From: Elephas maximus indicus | Taxonomy: Eukaryota > Chordata > Mammalia > Proboscidea > Elephantidae | DNA length: 64,000 bases | Direction of reading: 5' to 3' | NCBI RefSeq assembly: GCF_024166365.1 | Contig: NC_064822.1 | Span: forward strand, 102,792,823-102,856,822 | Shown here: piece after piece, positions 1 through 11,107 of the stretch | Layout: every line of letters starts with the position of its first letter | How positions within the stretch are numbered: position 1 is the first letter of the stretch | Notes under the pieces: generated by a model | The model's input: the letters and a program-made list of their open reading frames with translations, nothing else | The model's database searches: none | Told to the model about the DNA's origin: nothing | Made by a program: the position numbers and the translations under genes

Positions 1-129
1 GCTCATAATTCTCACAGCTTTTAGAAGACTCATGAGCTAGGACACAGAGGTGTACACAGAAAAGGTAGCCAGTTAAACAAATGATGGCACATCTATTAAT
101 GGAATACTCTTCAGCTATTTTTTTAAAAA

Positions 130-313
130 AGTGGTTGTGATGGGGTGCTAACCTAAAGGTTGGAGGTTTGAACCCACCCTCGAAAGAAAGGCCTGGCAAC
201 TACTTCCATAAAGATTACATCTAGGAAAACCCTATGGAAACGTTTTACTCTCTAACACATGGATGGGGTCACCATGAACAGGGCTGACTTGTGTCAGCCA
301 ACACAACAACAAA
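130..313 (+). repeat. AfroSINE copy (degenerate head)
   Basis: The body has the afrotherian tRNA-SINE order: GCTAACCTAAAGGTTGGAGG, then AGGCCTGGCAAC, AAACCCTATGG and a tail ending in ACAACAACAA. The first tRNA-like bases are decayed. No target-site duplication was resolved. Confidence 0.75.
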
Positions 314-426
314 GCCATACATACTGACAGGGAAGATGATCAAGGCACAGTGAGTGAGAAAAAAAGCAGTTGAAAAATGGTATGTAGATTCCGATCCCAT
401 TTTTAAAAAAAATAATTAAACCTAAC

Positions 427-946
427 TGTCTTAGTCACCTAATGCCGCTATTACAGAAATACCACAAGTGGATGGCTTTAACAAAGAGAAATTTATTCTC
501 TCACAGTACAGTAGGCTAGGAGTCTGACTTCAGGGAACGGGCTCTAGGGGATGGCTTTCTCTCTCTGTCGGCTCTGGAGGAAGGTCCTTGTCCTCAATCT
601 TCCCATGATCGAGGAGCTTCTCAGGCGCAGGGACCCCATGACCAAAGGATGTGCTCTGCTCCCTGCGCTGCTTTCTTGGTGGTATGAAGTCTGCCACTCT
701 CTCTCTGCTTGCTTCCCTTTCCTTTTATCTCTTGAGAGATAAAAGGTGGTGCAGGCCACACCCCAGGGAAACTCCCTTTACACTGGATCAGGGATGTGAC
801 CTGGTAAGGGTGTTACAATCCCACCCTAACCCTCTTTAACATAAAATTACAATCACAAAATGGAGGACAACCACAGAATACTGGGAATCATGGCCTAACC
901 AAGTTGATACACACATCTTTGGGGGGACATAATTCAATCCATGACA
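427..946 (-). mobile_element. Solo LTR, 520 bp, MaLR/ERVL-like, copy 1
   Basis: The element reads TGTCATGG...TAAGACA on the minus strand, so it has TG...CA ends. It is flanked by the perfect 5-bp duplication CTAAC (422-426 and 947-951), the size expected for MaLR/ERVL integration. It matches the copies at 11306 and 30458 along its length. No internal retroviral coding sequence is attached, so it is a solo LTR. The family name is inferred from ends and duplication size. Confidence 0.85.
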
Positions 947-951
947 CTAAC

Positions 952-1664
952 ACGTTTGGATATGTGTATCTAAATAACTATGTATTTAAATATGCTTTAA
1001 AAAGTGGAGAAGAATAAATGCTAAATTGTTCAAAGATTAAGTTGTTTGGGGTAATTTAGATTAGAATGATGAGGAGAAACTTTTATATTATTTGAAATTT
1101 TCCCAAAACTATGTGTTGTTTTTATAATTTAAAAGAAAAAAGAGGCTGAGAGTGGAAGAAATGGTTGAGAACAATTCAAGTATGTAGATACAGCCGGGCA
1201 TACACACGCGGACATGCCAGGTGTGTGCACACATGCACACACACACACACACCTGGCCCACCAAGGAGGGCACACCTGGCATGTCCTGGCAAAAACTTGG
1301 ACAAGCACCTGGCTCAGGCACATGCCCACAGTCCCGAGTTCCCTTGGCATGTGTCAGGAAGGGCCTGAAGTTCTCTCTAAGCACTGATCACATCCCACAT
1401 CAGCCCCCAGCTCTTCTTGCTCCTCCAGCCTCCAGGTTATACCCCCTGGATCCCCACCATGGGGAGTCAGGACAGCCAACAAATCCAGGGGGGGCACACC
1501 CAGCCTGGCTGTGAGGGGAGTATGGAGTGGAACAGGCACTTCTCTGGGCATGGAGCCCTGGGGCACCTGTCTCCAACGCTGGGGCTGGCCCAGGGTGTCC
1601 CATGGATTCTGGTTCGATGGAGGAACCACATTGGGAAATCAGCCAATCTGAATACAATCCTGGT
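952..1664. other. Intergenic, no gene seen
   Basis: AT-rich sequence followed by a CA-rich tract near 1224-1252. Short open frames here overlap on both strands and lack homology, so I see no gene. Confidence 0.6.
1224..1252. repeat. (CA)n microsatellite
   Basis: Short CA dinucleotide run, slightly interrupted, inside a larger CA/TG-rich stretch. Confidence 0.8.
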
Positions 1665-1803
1665 CCTGCCATTTATTTTTTGGGTGGCTTCAGACTAGTT
1701 ACTTAATCTTTCTGAACCTCAGTTTCCTCATCTGTAAAATGGGAATAATAGGGTCGTTGTGAAACTCAAAGGTGATAATATCTAAGAAACCCTAAATGCT
1801 TTG
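1665..1803 (-). repeat. MIR SINE, minus orientation
   Basis: Contains the MIR hallmark CCTCAGTTTCCTCATCTGTA followed by AAATGGGAATAATA and a GTTGTGAAA stretch, in the order found when MIR lies on the minus strand. Confidence 0.85.
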
Positions 1804-1998
1804 GAAGAAAAACAAGGAAATGATGATCACAAAAGTCAGGACACTGGTTACCTCTGGGCAGAAGAAGGATGAGATTTCAGTCAGGGAAGGCCCATAGGGA
1901 CTTCAAGGGTGCTGGCAATATTCTATTTATCAACCTGGGTGGTGAAAACATGGGTGTTTGATTTATAATTATTTGTTAAACTGTACGTATATGTTTAC

Positions 1999-2177
1999 CG
2001 GAAACCCTGGTGGCGTAGTGGTTAAGTGCTACGGCTGCTAACCAAAGGGTCGGCAGTTTGAATCCACCAGGCACTCCTTGGAAACCCTGCGGGGCAGTTC
2101 TACTCTGTCCTATAGGGTCGCTATGAGTCAGAATAGACTCGATGGCACTGGGTTTGATTTTTTTTTGGGGGGGGGTT
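1999..2177 (+). repeat. AfroSINE, full length with target-site duplication
   Basis: Well preserved copy: head GGAAACCCTGGTGGCGTAGT, box-B-like GGCAGTTTGAATCCACC, body GGGCAGTTCTACTCTGTCC, then a T-rich tail. Flanked by the duplication TATATGTTTAC (1988-1998 and 2178-2188). A long G run follows the T tail. Confidence 0.95.
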
Positions 2178-2188
2178 TATATGTTTAC

Positions 2189-4165
2189 TATATATATGCT
2201 ATGTTTCACAATAAGAGAAAGTTTTCTGGAACATTTGGAAATTTTCGTGCTCAATGTACATGTAAGATAGTATTAGGAAGTGCAAGTTCCCATCTTCATG
2301 CACTCTGGGGAGCCTTTGGGAGTCAAAAAAAAAAAAAAAAATAGTTTTGCCTAATTTCCCAGGGGGTCTAAAGGGGATGGAGAGAGTAGCAGATCTGAGG
2401 CCTGAGTTAGCTGGGTGGCAAGGATCTCCTAATAACTAGAGATTTCAGTTATAAATTTAGACCAGAGTTGTTTTCCTTGCTGGAGGGTGAGGGGGGTTGC
2501 CTAGGATGGCAGAGGTGCCCGAGGGGGTGTGTTACCACTTTGGGGGAGGAATTCTCTTTTTCACACCCAGCAACCCGTATTCACCAACAGCACAGCTCCT
2601 TCCATGGTCCTCAGCACTTCCTCACCCCCCTTGTGTCTGGAAGGTCAAGTCCCCAGCCTTCCTTAGCCTCCATATCCCCAGCCTTTCTTGCTCCCCCTAT
2701 TTCTGGCTCCCTAATACTGTGAGGAACTCTCTGCCACTCACACCTACCTCCTCAAGGCTCCCAGAGCCAGGTCTGCACAAGGGTGTCACCTCTTAGCCCC
2801 CTTGGGCTTCACAATCACCCCAGAACTAAAGCAGAGGGAGCCCTCAGGAGAACCCAGGGCACAGACAGACTGCCTGTGTGCCAGGGAGGCCCCCTGCCTG
2901 ATGCCCAGCCCTAAGACCCCATGCTGGGCCCCGGCACCCACTGGCACCAGGCAGCCCTCAGGGCTGAGCCCACCCTGCCATCAGAGGCCACAGGAATTTC
3001 CATGTGGGCCTGGCGGGGCACTGCATGGTGACCATTGACTCCCTCCCCCAGCATCTGACTTGCTCCCTGTCTCTTCCTGACTCCACTTCTGTTGGACTCT
3101 GTGATTTAGTTTCTCTCTCATCACTGCTTCTCTGTGGGTCTCTGTCTCTACAGTCCTCCTCAGCTAATACTGTGCGTGTGGGGTGCCCCACGGGCCTCTG
3201 CCCCTGGCTTTTGGCCTGTGTCTGCTGGCCCACCTCAGGCGTCCCGCCCCTACCTTGGTCCTCAGCACTTCCTCATCCCACTGGCATCCCCCCTTGTGTC
3301 TGGAAAGAGCCCTAGGGTCTTAAAGGCAGAGCAGTGCTGAAAGGGAAGAAGAGAAAGCTGAAAAAACTCGAGGTGCAGGAGGATGGGGGCACTGCAAGAG
3401 GCTAAAAGGAAGTTTGGGAGCACAGGCTGTTGTCAGGGGAATGAGGAATAAGTGAGGGGGTGGGAGACAGAGGAGGGGAAAGCTGTCTGAGGTATTATGT
3501 TACCAGAGCTAGGAAGGAAGATGAGTTCTGAAGAAAACAGGGTCTTGGGCTAAAAAAAAAAAAAAAAGATGGGTGGCAAGGGTAGGTTCTGACATTACGA
3601 AGTTTTTTTCTTTGTGTAACCTCAATCCTGCCTGCTACAGAACTAGTTCTTTCCAACTTGCTCTTCACTGCTTTATTCTTGCATCCTCAGAATTCAAGTC
3701 CGGCATAAAGTGAAAGCATGCATAAGAGGTGTTTGTGGGGGCAGAGAATCTTCCTCTTTGGCCTATTAAGCCACCAGGGTGCCCTCTCCCCACTCTTTAC
3801 CTACCACCTGATAGCTCCTCAGCCCCTGGCCTGGCCTTGTCCAGAGGCCAAGCTTCAGACAGTGTCAGCTCCAAGCATTTAGACAATCTTCCTTTCACAA
3901 GCTTATTTATTATTCTTCTCCCACCTCCCCACCCCTTCCCCACCAGCTACTTAAAATATTTTTCAAGCAGAAAAATCCAACCACAGTTTGAAACCAACCC
4001 TAAAGTTAGTCCGGAACGTGGGAGCTGCCAGGGAAAATTGCTGGAGCTCAGGCGGTGCTGTGAAAGGCTGGGCCCCAGCCACAAAGTCAGCCCAGCGGCT
4101 CTGCAGCGGCCTGCAGGGGACCACTGATGGGGGCGGGGACTTGTGGGCCCCATCATCATCCCTTG
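2189..4165. other. Intergenic unique sequence with a short direct repeat
   Basis: Mostly non-repetitive GC-rich sequence with two poly(A) runs (about 2324 and 3553). A block around 2604-2647 recurs at about 3256-3308: TGGTCCTCAGCACTTCCTCA then CTTGTGTCTGGAA. Open frames here overlap on both strands and resemble nothing, so I call no gene. Confidence 0.5.
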
Positions 4166-4320
4166 AACGTTAGCAGTGAGAACCTGCCATGTGCAAGGCC
4201 CTGCACTGGGACTGTGAAGGACACGAATTGGCTTAAGTAAGAGACCAACCCTATCCTCCAGGAGCTACAGGCTTAATGAAGAGGCAAGGCACAGACACAA
4301 ACACTCCAATGGCAATAATA

Positions 4321-4494
4321 CCAAAAAAAAAAAAAAAAAAAACCGTTGCCGTCAAGTCAATTAGGACTCATAGCAACCCTATAGAATAGAGTAGAACTGC
4401 CCCATAGAGTTTCCAAGGAGCTCCTGGTAGATTTGAACCACCAACTTTTTGGTTAGCAACCGTAGCACTTAACTACTACGCCACCAGGATTTCC
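4321..4494 (-). repeat. AfroSINE with 12-bp target-site duplication
   Basis: Minus-strand copy; its 3' tail is the homopolymer at 4323-4342 (T-rich in the element's own sense). The duplication ATGGCAATAATA flanks it at 4309-4320 and 4495-4506. Confidence 0.93.
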
Positions 4495-4530
4495 ATGGCA
4501 ATAATAGCATGTGCTTAAATAGTGTTTAGG

Positions 4531-5515
4531 AGTCCCTGGGTGCTGCAAACGATTAAACACTCGACCAAGAACCAAAAGGCTAGACCATGGTTTCAGGGGA
4601 CATCTAAGTCAATTGGCATAATAAAATCTATTAAGAAAACATTCTTCATCCCACTTTGGAGAGTGGCGTCTGAGGTCTTAAACACTAGCAAGCGGCCATC
4701 TAAGATGCATCAATTGGTTTCAACCCACCTGGAGCAAGGAAGAATGAAGAACACCAAGGACACAAGGTAATTATGAGCCTAAGAGACAGAAAGGACCACA
4801 TAAACCAGAGACTACATGAGCCTGAGACCAAAAGAACTAGATGGTACCCAGCCACAACCAATGACTGCCCTGACAGGGAACACAACAGAGAATCCCTGAG
4901 GGAGCAGGAGAGCATTAGGGTGCAGACCTCAAATTCTCATAAAAAGGCCAGACTTAATGGTCTGACTGAGACTAGAAGGACCCCGGAGGCCATGGTCCCC
5001 AGACCTTCTGTTAGTCCAAGACAGGAACCCGTCCCAAAGCCAACTCTTCAGACAGGGATTGGACTGGAATATGGGATGGAAAGTGATACTGGTGAAGAAC
5101 GAGCTTCTTGGGTCAAGTAGACACATGAGACTATGTAGGCATCTCCTGTCTGGAGGGGAGAGGAGAGGACAGAGGGGGCCAGAAGCTGCCCAAATGAATA
5201 CAAGGAGAGAGAGTGGAGGGAAGGACTGTGCTATCTCATCTCATTAGGGGGAGAGCAATTAGGAGTGTACAGTAAGGTGTATGTAAATTTTTGTATGAGG
5301 GACTGACCTGATTTGTAAACTTTCACTTAAAGCACAATAAAAATTAATTAAAAAAAAAAAAAAGAACCAAAAGTCTCCCCCACCCAGGGGCGCCTTGGAA
5401 GAAAGTCACGGCAATCTGCTTCCAAAAGGTCGCAGTCATGAAAACTCTATAGAGCCTACTCTGAAACACATGGGGTCACCGTAATTCGAAACTGGCTTGA
5501 TGACAACTGGCATAT
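4531..5515 (+). repeat. AfroSINE split by an unnamed retroposon
   Basis: The SINE head occupies 4531-4578 and its body and tail 5362-5515 (GGGGTCACCGTAATTCGAAA, then a degenerate tail). The interval is filled by the poly(A) element at 4579-5361. The duplicated AAGAACCAAAAG at the junctions shows a single insertion event. Confidence 0.85.
4579..5361 (+). mobile_element. Unnamed poly(A)-tailed retroposon, longest copy
   Basis: A 783-bp element ending TTTCACTTAAAGCACAATAA plus poly(A). It sits inside an AfroSINE with the 12-bp duplication AAGAACCAAAAG (4567-4578 and 5362-5373), which indicates target-primed insertion. Homologous copies lie at 5667-5934, 16187-16851 (reverse) and 31684-31768. 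Two open frames of 82 and 115 codons are not shared between copies, so coding capacity is not supported. I do not recognise the family; it may be a non-autonomous LINE derivative. Confidence 0.75.
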
Positions 5516-5519
5516 AGAG

Positions 5520-6035
5520 TTTACTGTGTACGAAGTCCTGACTGAAGTACTTTACTCAAATTAACTCACTTAAAACCCTCCAATCTTGTAACGCAGGTAC
5601 TATTATTATCCCTACTTTACAGATGAGAAAGCTGGGGCACACGGAAGTTAAATTCTCATAAGTATAACATCTGAGAGGAATGTGTTCCTTAGAACAATCA
5701 ATTATATGCCCAAAAGCAAAGGTAAGAAGGCAGGAAGGGGTAGAAAATCAGGACAAAAGAAAAGAGGGAAACCAGGCCGGAAATGGGGAGAGTGCCAACA
5801 CACGGTAGGGAATGAAGCCAAGGTCATGGAACACTTTATGGTGCAAACTATAGAATGGGAAACTAATTTGCTCTGTAAACTTTCACCTAAAGCACAATAA
5901 AAAAAAAGAAGAAGAAGAAGAAGAAAGAAAGAAACCCTCCTAAGAGCATACAACTAGTAAGCAGTAGTCAGGATTTGGACCCAGGGAGTCTGGCTGCAGA
6001 ATCCACATTCTTCACTCTGCTAAGCTGCCTCTCAT
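5520..6035 (+). repeat. MIR split by a retroposon fragment
   Basis: The left part has TATTATTATCCCTACTTTAC and AGATGAGAAAGCTGGGGC. The right part (about 5935-6035) has ACAACTAGTAAG, GGATTTGGACCCAGG and a 3' MIR end. The 5667-5934 element interrupts it. Confidence 0.75.
5667..5934 (+). mobile_element. Unnamed retroposon, 5'-truncated copy
   Basis: Aligns to the 3' third of the 4579-5361 family and to the reverse complement of 16187-16851: AGGAATGTG, AAGAAGGCAGGAAGG, then TAAACTTTCACCTAAAGCAC and AATAAAA with an A/GAA-rich tail. Truncation at the 5' side is typical of LINE-type target-primed copying. Confidence 0.7.
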
Positions 6036-6814
6036 AGTCACACAAGACCTGAGGCGACACCCCGTGAGAGAAGCCCCTGACAGAGGGTTGGAGTCAAGGA
6101 GTGCTTTGTGTAGGAAGTAATATACGAGCTGCATCTGGAAGGATGGTGGGCGGGGGGGGGGCGGTGGTTAGACCAACACACAGGTGCAAGGAGGGAAGGT
6201 ATACAGCAGAGAAAGGTGAAGCAGGGGCAGAAACCCAAGCCCAACACTCAAGACTCTCCTCCCAGAAGCCCAGTACCCTGTGGGGTCACCGGCCTGAGGA
6301 AGATAAGCAGCCAGCAGAGCAGTGCTTCCTGCTCCATCCCTCCAGCACCCTTAGTCTGCTTTCTCCTCACCCTCCAGCACCTCCCCTGCCTGCTCAGTTC
6401 CCTCACTCTTAGCTCTTGTGTCTGTCTCCCTGCTAATTTGTTCACAGGGAAAGGTAAAAGGCAAAAACCACACACTTTAAACAATTCTTCATAATATAAT
6501 TGTTTGGTGGCAACTAAATATAGACAGAAACCAGTAAGCTGCCTTGTTTGGGATGGATGGACCCAGGAGGGTGGCCACACAGCCAGGTGGCCCCAAGAGA
6601 TACGGTGGTGGGTCAGTGGGCTGGACTCTGCCCTGCCTCTATCTGTCTGGGTGACCTTTTCCAGGTCATTTTGCGTCTCTGCATCTCAGCTCTCTCTCTA
6701 GACCCGAAACTCAAAGGTAATAACATCTTTTTTTGTGCTGCCTTCCAGGTCAGAAAGCCAGTGAACTCGGAGAGCTCAGCACTTTTCTCCATGCCTAAGG
6801 ACTTTTCTGGAGAA
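6036..6814. other. Intergenic, no gene seen
   Basis: Mixed unique sequence with a poly-G run near 6152. An open frame that extends into the RTE fragment at 6815 owes its length to the LINE and is not a host gene. Confidence 0.5.
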
Positions 6815-7440
6815 AAGACTGAAGTCATCAAGGATTTCATTTTACTTGGATCCATAATCAACACCCATGGAAACAGCAGTCAAGAAATCAAAAGATGCAT
6901 TGCATTGGGCAAATCTGCTGCAAAGGACCTCTTTAAAGTTTTGAAAAGCAAAGACATCACTTTGAAAACTAAGACACACCTGACCGAAGCCATGGTGTTT
7001 TCAGTCACATCATATGCATGGCGAAAGTTAGACAATGAATAAGGAAGACCGAAGAAGAATTGACGCCTTTGAATTGTGGTGTTGGTGAAGAATATTGAAT
7101 ATGCCATGGACTGTCAAAAGAACTAACAAATCTGTCCTGGAAAAAGTACAACCAGAATGCTCCTTAGAAGCAAAGATGGTGAGACTGGGCCTTACATACT
7201 TTGGACATGTTGTCAGGATGGATCAGTCCCTACAGAAGGACATCACGCTTGGTAAAGTACAGGGTCAGCAGAAAAGAGGAAGACTGTCATCAAGACGGAT
7301 TGACACAGTGGCTGCAACAACGGGCTCAAGCATAACAAGGATTGTGAGCATGGTGCAGGACCCGGCAGTGTTTCATTCTGTGGTACACAGGGTCTCTGTG
7401 AATTGGAACCGACTCAACGGCAGCTAACAACAACAACAAG
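6815..7440 (+). mobile_element. RTE LINE, 3' fragment
   Basis: Corresponds to the C-terminal part of the RTE ORF and the 3' end. Decayed reading frames still show ERRIDAFELWCW-like and RMLLRSK-type segments shared with the RTE copies at 24454 and 27276. The end, GACTCAACGGCAGCTAACAA with CAA repeats, matches SINE tails nearby. The copy is 5'-truncated and frameshifted. Confidence 0.9.
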
Positions 7441-7592
7441 GACTTTCCACGGAATGATTGGCTGGATGCTGAGGACGAATCCAAAGAGAGTGGCAATTTT
7501 GCGGGGAGGTTGGTCTGGCTGATGTCTTGTGTGTCATCACATGCAAGACTCTAAGGGCCTGTTGATAGAGTATCATAATAATAATAATTTTT

Positions 7593-7790
7593 TTTTCTAG
7601 TTGCCATTGAGTTAGCTCTGACTCATGGACACTCATGTGTGTCAGAGTAGAACTGTGCCCCGTAGGGTTTTCAATGGCTGATTTTTCAGAAGTAGATCAC
7701 CCAGCTTTTCTTTCGAGGTACCTCTGGATGGACTTGAACCTCCAACCTTTTGTTTATCAGCTAAGTGTGTTAACCATTTGCACCACCCTA
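7593..7790 (-). repeat. AfroSINE
   Basis: Reverse-orientation copy with AGTAGAACTGTGCCCCGTAG, TTTTCAATGGCTGATTTTTC and a terminal GTGTTAACCATTTGCACCAC, the complement of the tRNA-like head. Confidence 0.9.
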
Positions 7791-7794
7791 ATAA

Positions 7795-7985
7795 TCAACA
7801 TTTATTGAGTGCTTACTACATGACAGTCACTGTTCTAAGAGGCTTTCTTGGATTAATTTACTTAATCATCTTAATAGCCCTATCAGGTAGGTGGTGCTAT
7901 TATCATTCCTTTTGGCATATGAGGAAACTGAGGCACAGAACGAGCCCCAGGTCACAGAGCTAATAGGGGGCTGAGCCAGGCAGCC
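7795..7985 (+). repeat. MIR SINE
   Basis: Near full length: TTTATTGAGTGCTTACTACA, then GAGGAAACTGAGGCACAGA and GGTCACAGAGCTAATA. Abuts the SINE at 7593. Confidence 0.92.
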
Positions 7986-8525
7986 TGGCTCTACAGACTG
8001 TGCTCCTAGCCACTAGAAGGAGGCAGAGTGCAGGTTGTTTCTCATCAGAGGAGAGTGCCTGCAGAGTGCTCATCACTGTCTCACGGTGCCTAACACTGTC
8101 CCTGGCATAGGTGATGCTTGTCATGAGGGCCAAGGCTCCTGGGTCCCTGGAAGGTTGGGATGACCTTAACTGGGATGTGTTGAGGTGTGGGAGGAGGGGA
8201 CAAAGCTGTGAGTTCTAAAGAGTTGCTAGGGCCCAGGATTTGTGCAAACTACCGCTCCCATGCCCATGATGGGATGACTGAATGAATCTATCTAGCAGAG
8301 CTATTTGCAACCCTTTCCCAGCTCAGCTAACTCAACTCCAGTCATAGCCTCCAGATGCAAGTGACCACCTGTCCCAGCTCCTACCTATCCCACCAGGTAA
8401 GAGCAGGCCAGGTCAGTCCTGCTTCTGTGAGAATCCAGCTTCAGGTGGGCTCCTTCCCTTTGCTCCCAGCTATCTCCTGAACCCTTCTGTGGGGTGGAAC
8501 AACCCCAAGAGTTTTAAGGCTGAGT
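7986..8525. other. Intergenic, no gene seen
   Basis: Unique sequence without recognisable coding potential or repeats. Confidence 0.5.
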
Positions 8526-8755
8526 CTCAGGAGTCTCTGTATGGTACAGTTAACATGCTCCCTGCTAACTGAAAGGTAGGCAGCCTGAGTCCACCCAGAG
8601 GTGCCTTGGAAGAAAGCCCCAGCAATCTACATTCAAAAAGTCAGCCATTGAAAACCCTATGAAGCACAGTTCTACTCTGACATACATGGGGTCACCATGA
8701 GTTGGAATAGACACAATGGCAACTGCTTTTTTTTGTTGATGTTGTTTTTGGTTTT
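8526..8755 (+). repeat. AfroSINE, diverged
   Basis: Order is preserved: GGAGTCTCTGTATGGTAC, CCTTGGAAGAAAGCC, ACAGTTCTACTCTGACATAC, GGGGTCACCATGAGTTGGAA and a T-rich tail. Confidence 0.88.
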
Positions 8756-8929
8756 CTCGTAAGAAGGGAAGGATCCGAGCCTGAAGATCCTGGATCTCCA
8801 GCCTGGCTCCCAGGCCTCCTGCGCCCCCTAATGGAAGGAACAGAGCTGTGCCCAGGCCTGCACAGTAGACTGTAGGCCCAGCCTCTCCATCGCTCTCCTC
8901 CCATCTGTCCTCTCTCCTCCTCCCCCCTT

Positions 8930-9150
8930 TATTCATTCAACCATAGCTGCATACCCACTGGGTGCCAGGCATATGCCATGGAATGGGGACACAAAAATGA
9001 CTGTGACACTGTCCCTGCCCCGAGGTGCTCTTAGTTCATTCGCTCAACTCACTCATTCGTTGGACACATCTGTGGAGCTCCTACTCTCTGCCAGGCTCTT
9101 TTCTAAGCTCCAGGGACACAATCCCTGTCCTCCAGGAGTTCACGGTCTAA
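8930..9150 (+). repeat. MIR/L2-derived sequence
   Basis: Two diverged blocks of the type CACTGGGTGCCAGGCA and GAGCTCCTACTCTCTGCCAG followed by GTCCTCCAGGAGTTCACGG, the usual L2/MIR 3' vocabulary. Confidence 0.65.
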
Positions 9151-9154
9151 CAGC

Positions 9155-9508
9155 ATGTTGTCGTTGCTGTTAGCTGAGTTGGCTCCCAACTCAGGGTGAC
9201 TCATGGCACAACCAGACTTAGTGCTACCAGATTCTGCTCCATCCCCGCGATCCATAGTGATCCACAGAGATCCACTGTGATCCATAGAGTTTTCATTGGC
9301 TGATTTTTTCTAAAGTAGAACACCTTACCTTTCTTCCTAGTCCACCTTAGTGTGAAAGCTCTGTTGAAACCTGTCCAGCATCACAGAAGCACACAAGCTT
9401 CCACTGACAGATGGGTGGTGGCTGTATATGAAGTGCCTTGGCTGGGAACTGAACCCAGGTCTCTTAAATGGAAGGCAAGTGTTCTACCACTGAGCGACCA
9501 CTGCCCCT
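9155..9508 (-). repeat. Second SINE type: tRNA-Gly-like head, RTE-like body
   Basis: On the minus strand it starts with a tRNA-like head (GTCGCTCAGTGGTAGAACAC ... GGTTCAGTTCCC). This is followed by CTGTCAGTGGAAGCTTGTG ... CTGTGATGCTGG, shared with 12780-12900 and with the 5' region of the RTE at 27300-27480. It ends with an AfroSINE-like tail. It differs in head and body from the common AfroSINE. Confidence 0.8.
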
Positions 9509-11107
9509 AACAAGACATACAGCCTAGTTAACAATGATAATATGGTGGGGAAAGCACAGGTGTTAGAGGAGACAGACCGGAAGTGATGACAGCTACAGAC
9601 ACTGTGAAGAGTAATCTGTGGGAGCACAGGAAGTGTGTGTGTGTGTCTGTAAAGAGAGAGAGAGTGGAGGCAGGAAATGGGTTTTCAGAGCAACATCTGT
9701 GCTGGGTTTGGACGGTTGCGTAGGATCTCTCCAAGCATAGGAAGTGGGGTGTGGCGTAGGGAGGGGCAGGGGGAAAAACCATCCTACACAGAGAGGACAG
9801 AATGAGCGAGGACATAACTACTGGCGTGTTTAGGGAGCTACAAATAGTCTGCTGTGGTCAGAGTGTCTGGTTAGTGGGAAGAGGGCAGAGAGAGCATGGA
9901 GAAGGCCTTGTGAACTGTGTAAGGGTTTTGGGGTCTTATTCAACATTCTATGAGGAGCCACTGAAAGTTTTAAGAAACAGAATGATATGACCACATTTGC
10001 ATTTTAGAAAGGGCCAAGAGACTAAACCACTAGATCTATGAAGTGTGAAAAAAGAGCCAGACGGAAAGTGGTCTGAGATAGTGTGGCACTTGTATCCCAG
10101 CTACGTGACATCAGACAAGCCACTTCTCTGAGCCACGGTCACCTCACCTGTCAAATGAGGGTGGTGATACCCAGTTCATAGAGTTGTTGTAAAGATTAAA
10201 TGAGATAATGTGTGGGAAGTGTCTACTACAGGGCCTGACAATAGCTACTCAGGAAATTGTAAAATTGTTTTCAGTCAGAGAGCCTGCCAAGAAGGCTACC
10301 ACAATTGTATAGGCAAAAGGTGCTGAGGGCCTGAATTCAAGTACGATGGTGACAATGTGAAAAGAGAGAAGAAATCAAGAGTTCCTTCAGACTGTTGACT
10401 TTTGGCATGCGATTGGACATGGAAAATCTCTTGGAGTTCATTTCTGCCTTCTGTTTTCAGGTACTGCCCCATGACCCCCTTACGCCTCAGAACTCTCCCG
10501 CGTTTCTCTCTGCCTGCAGTTACACCCTGTACACTGTTCACTGCTGTCCACCTTTGGTTTGTCTGGCTAAGTCTCAGGCAAATCTTCTTGGGGGTCAGGC
10601 AAAGGCCTCGCTGGCTGAACCTGTGGGTGAAATGTCCGGCGCAGTAGTGGACACAGGCAGGAGTTTAATGGAGGTTTCTGACAACAATCAGATGCTGACC
10701 TTTTCAATCACCAGGTTTGGCCCTGAAGCTGAAGGGGGTGAAGGAAGAGAATGCTGGGGGAGATTGAACACGAAGAATTGGCTGACTATCGCTTGGGTTT
10801 CGTCAAACACTCACTGCAGGGTTAAAATCCAACAAGCCCACCTCTGGCCTACTCCTCAGGCAGTTTCTCAAATTCTCCAACCCAGGCAGTCTACCCCCCA
10901 CACCAACTCTCAACACAGTACCCGTTCAGGAGTAGGTCCAGAACTTCTAGGATGGGGCGCTCAGTGCTGGCCTTTCTGGGAGGGGAGGGGAAGGCAAGCA
11001 GTTTAGCTTACATGTAGATAGCACACGTGGTGTGTCTATTTAGAGTGTGTGTTCATCTGAGGTTGCCAGACGTGGGGGGACTTCTGGCGATTATTTAGGG
11101 CTAGGGC
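9509..11107. other. Intergenic with one MIR
   Basis: Apart from the MIR at 10045-10256 the sequence looks unique. A 203-codon open frame at 10395-11006 has no recognisable domain and no splice context, so I do not call it a gene. Confidence 0.5.
10045..10256 (-). repeat. MIR SINE, minus orientation
   Basis: Contains GACAAGCCACTTCTCTGAGC, CACCTGTCAAATGAGG and GTTGTTGTAAAGATTAAATG in MIR-minus order. Confidence 0.88.

Noticed and set aside
6548-7042. A 164-codon frame that looked like a small gene
   Set aside because: Its second half is the RTE C-terminal region; the first half is unrelated flanking sequence.
9440-9505. A possible tRNA-Gly gene in reverse
   Set aside because: Only the promoter-like boxes and part of the arms match; it is the head of a SINE and does not form a proper acceptor stem.
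10395-11006. A 203-codon open frame in the upstream intergenic region
   Set aside because: No domain, no splice or promoter context, and it begins in unique AT-rich sequence; chance length.
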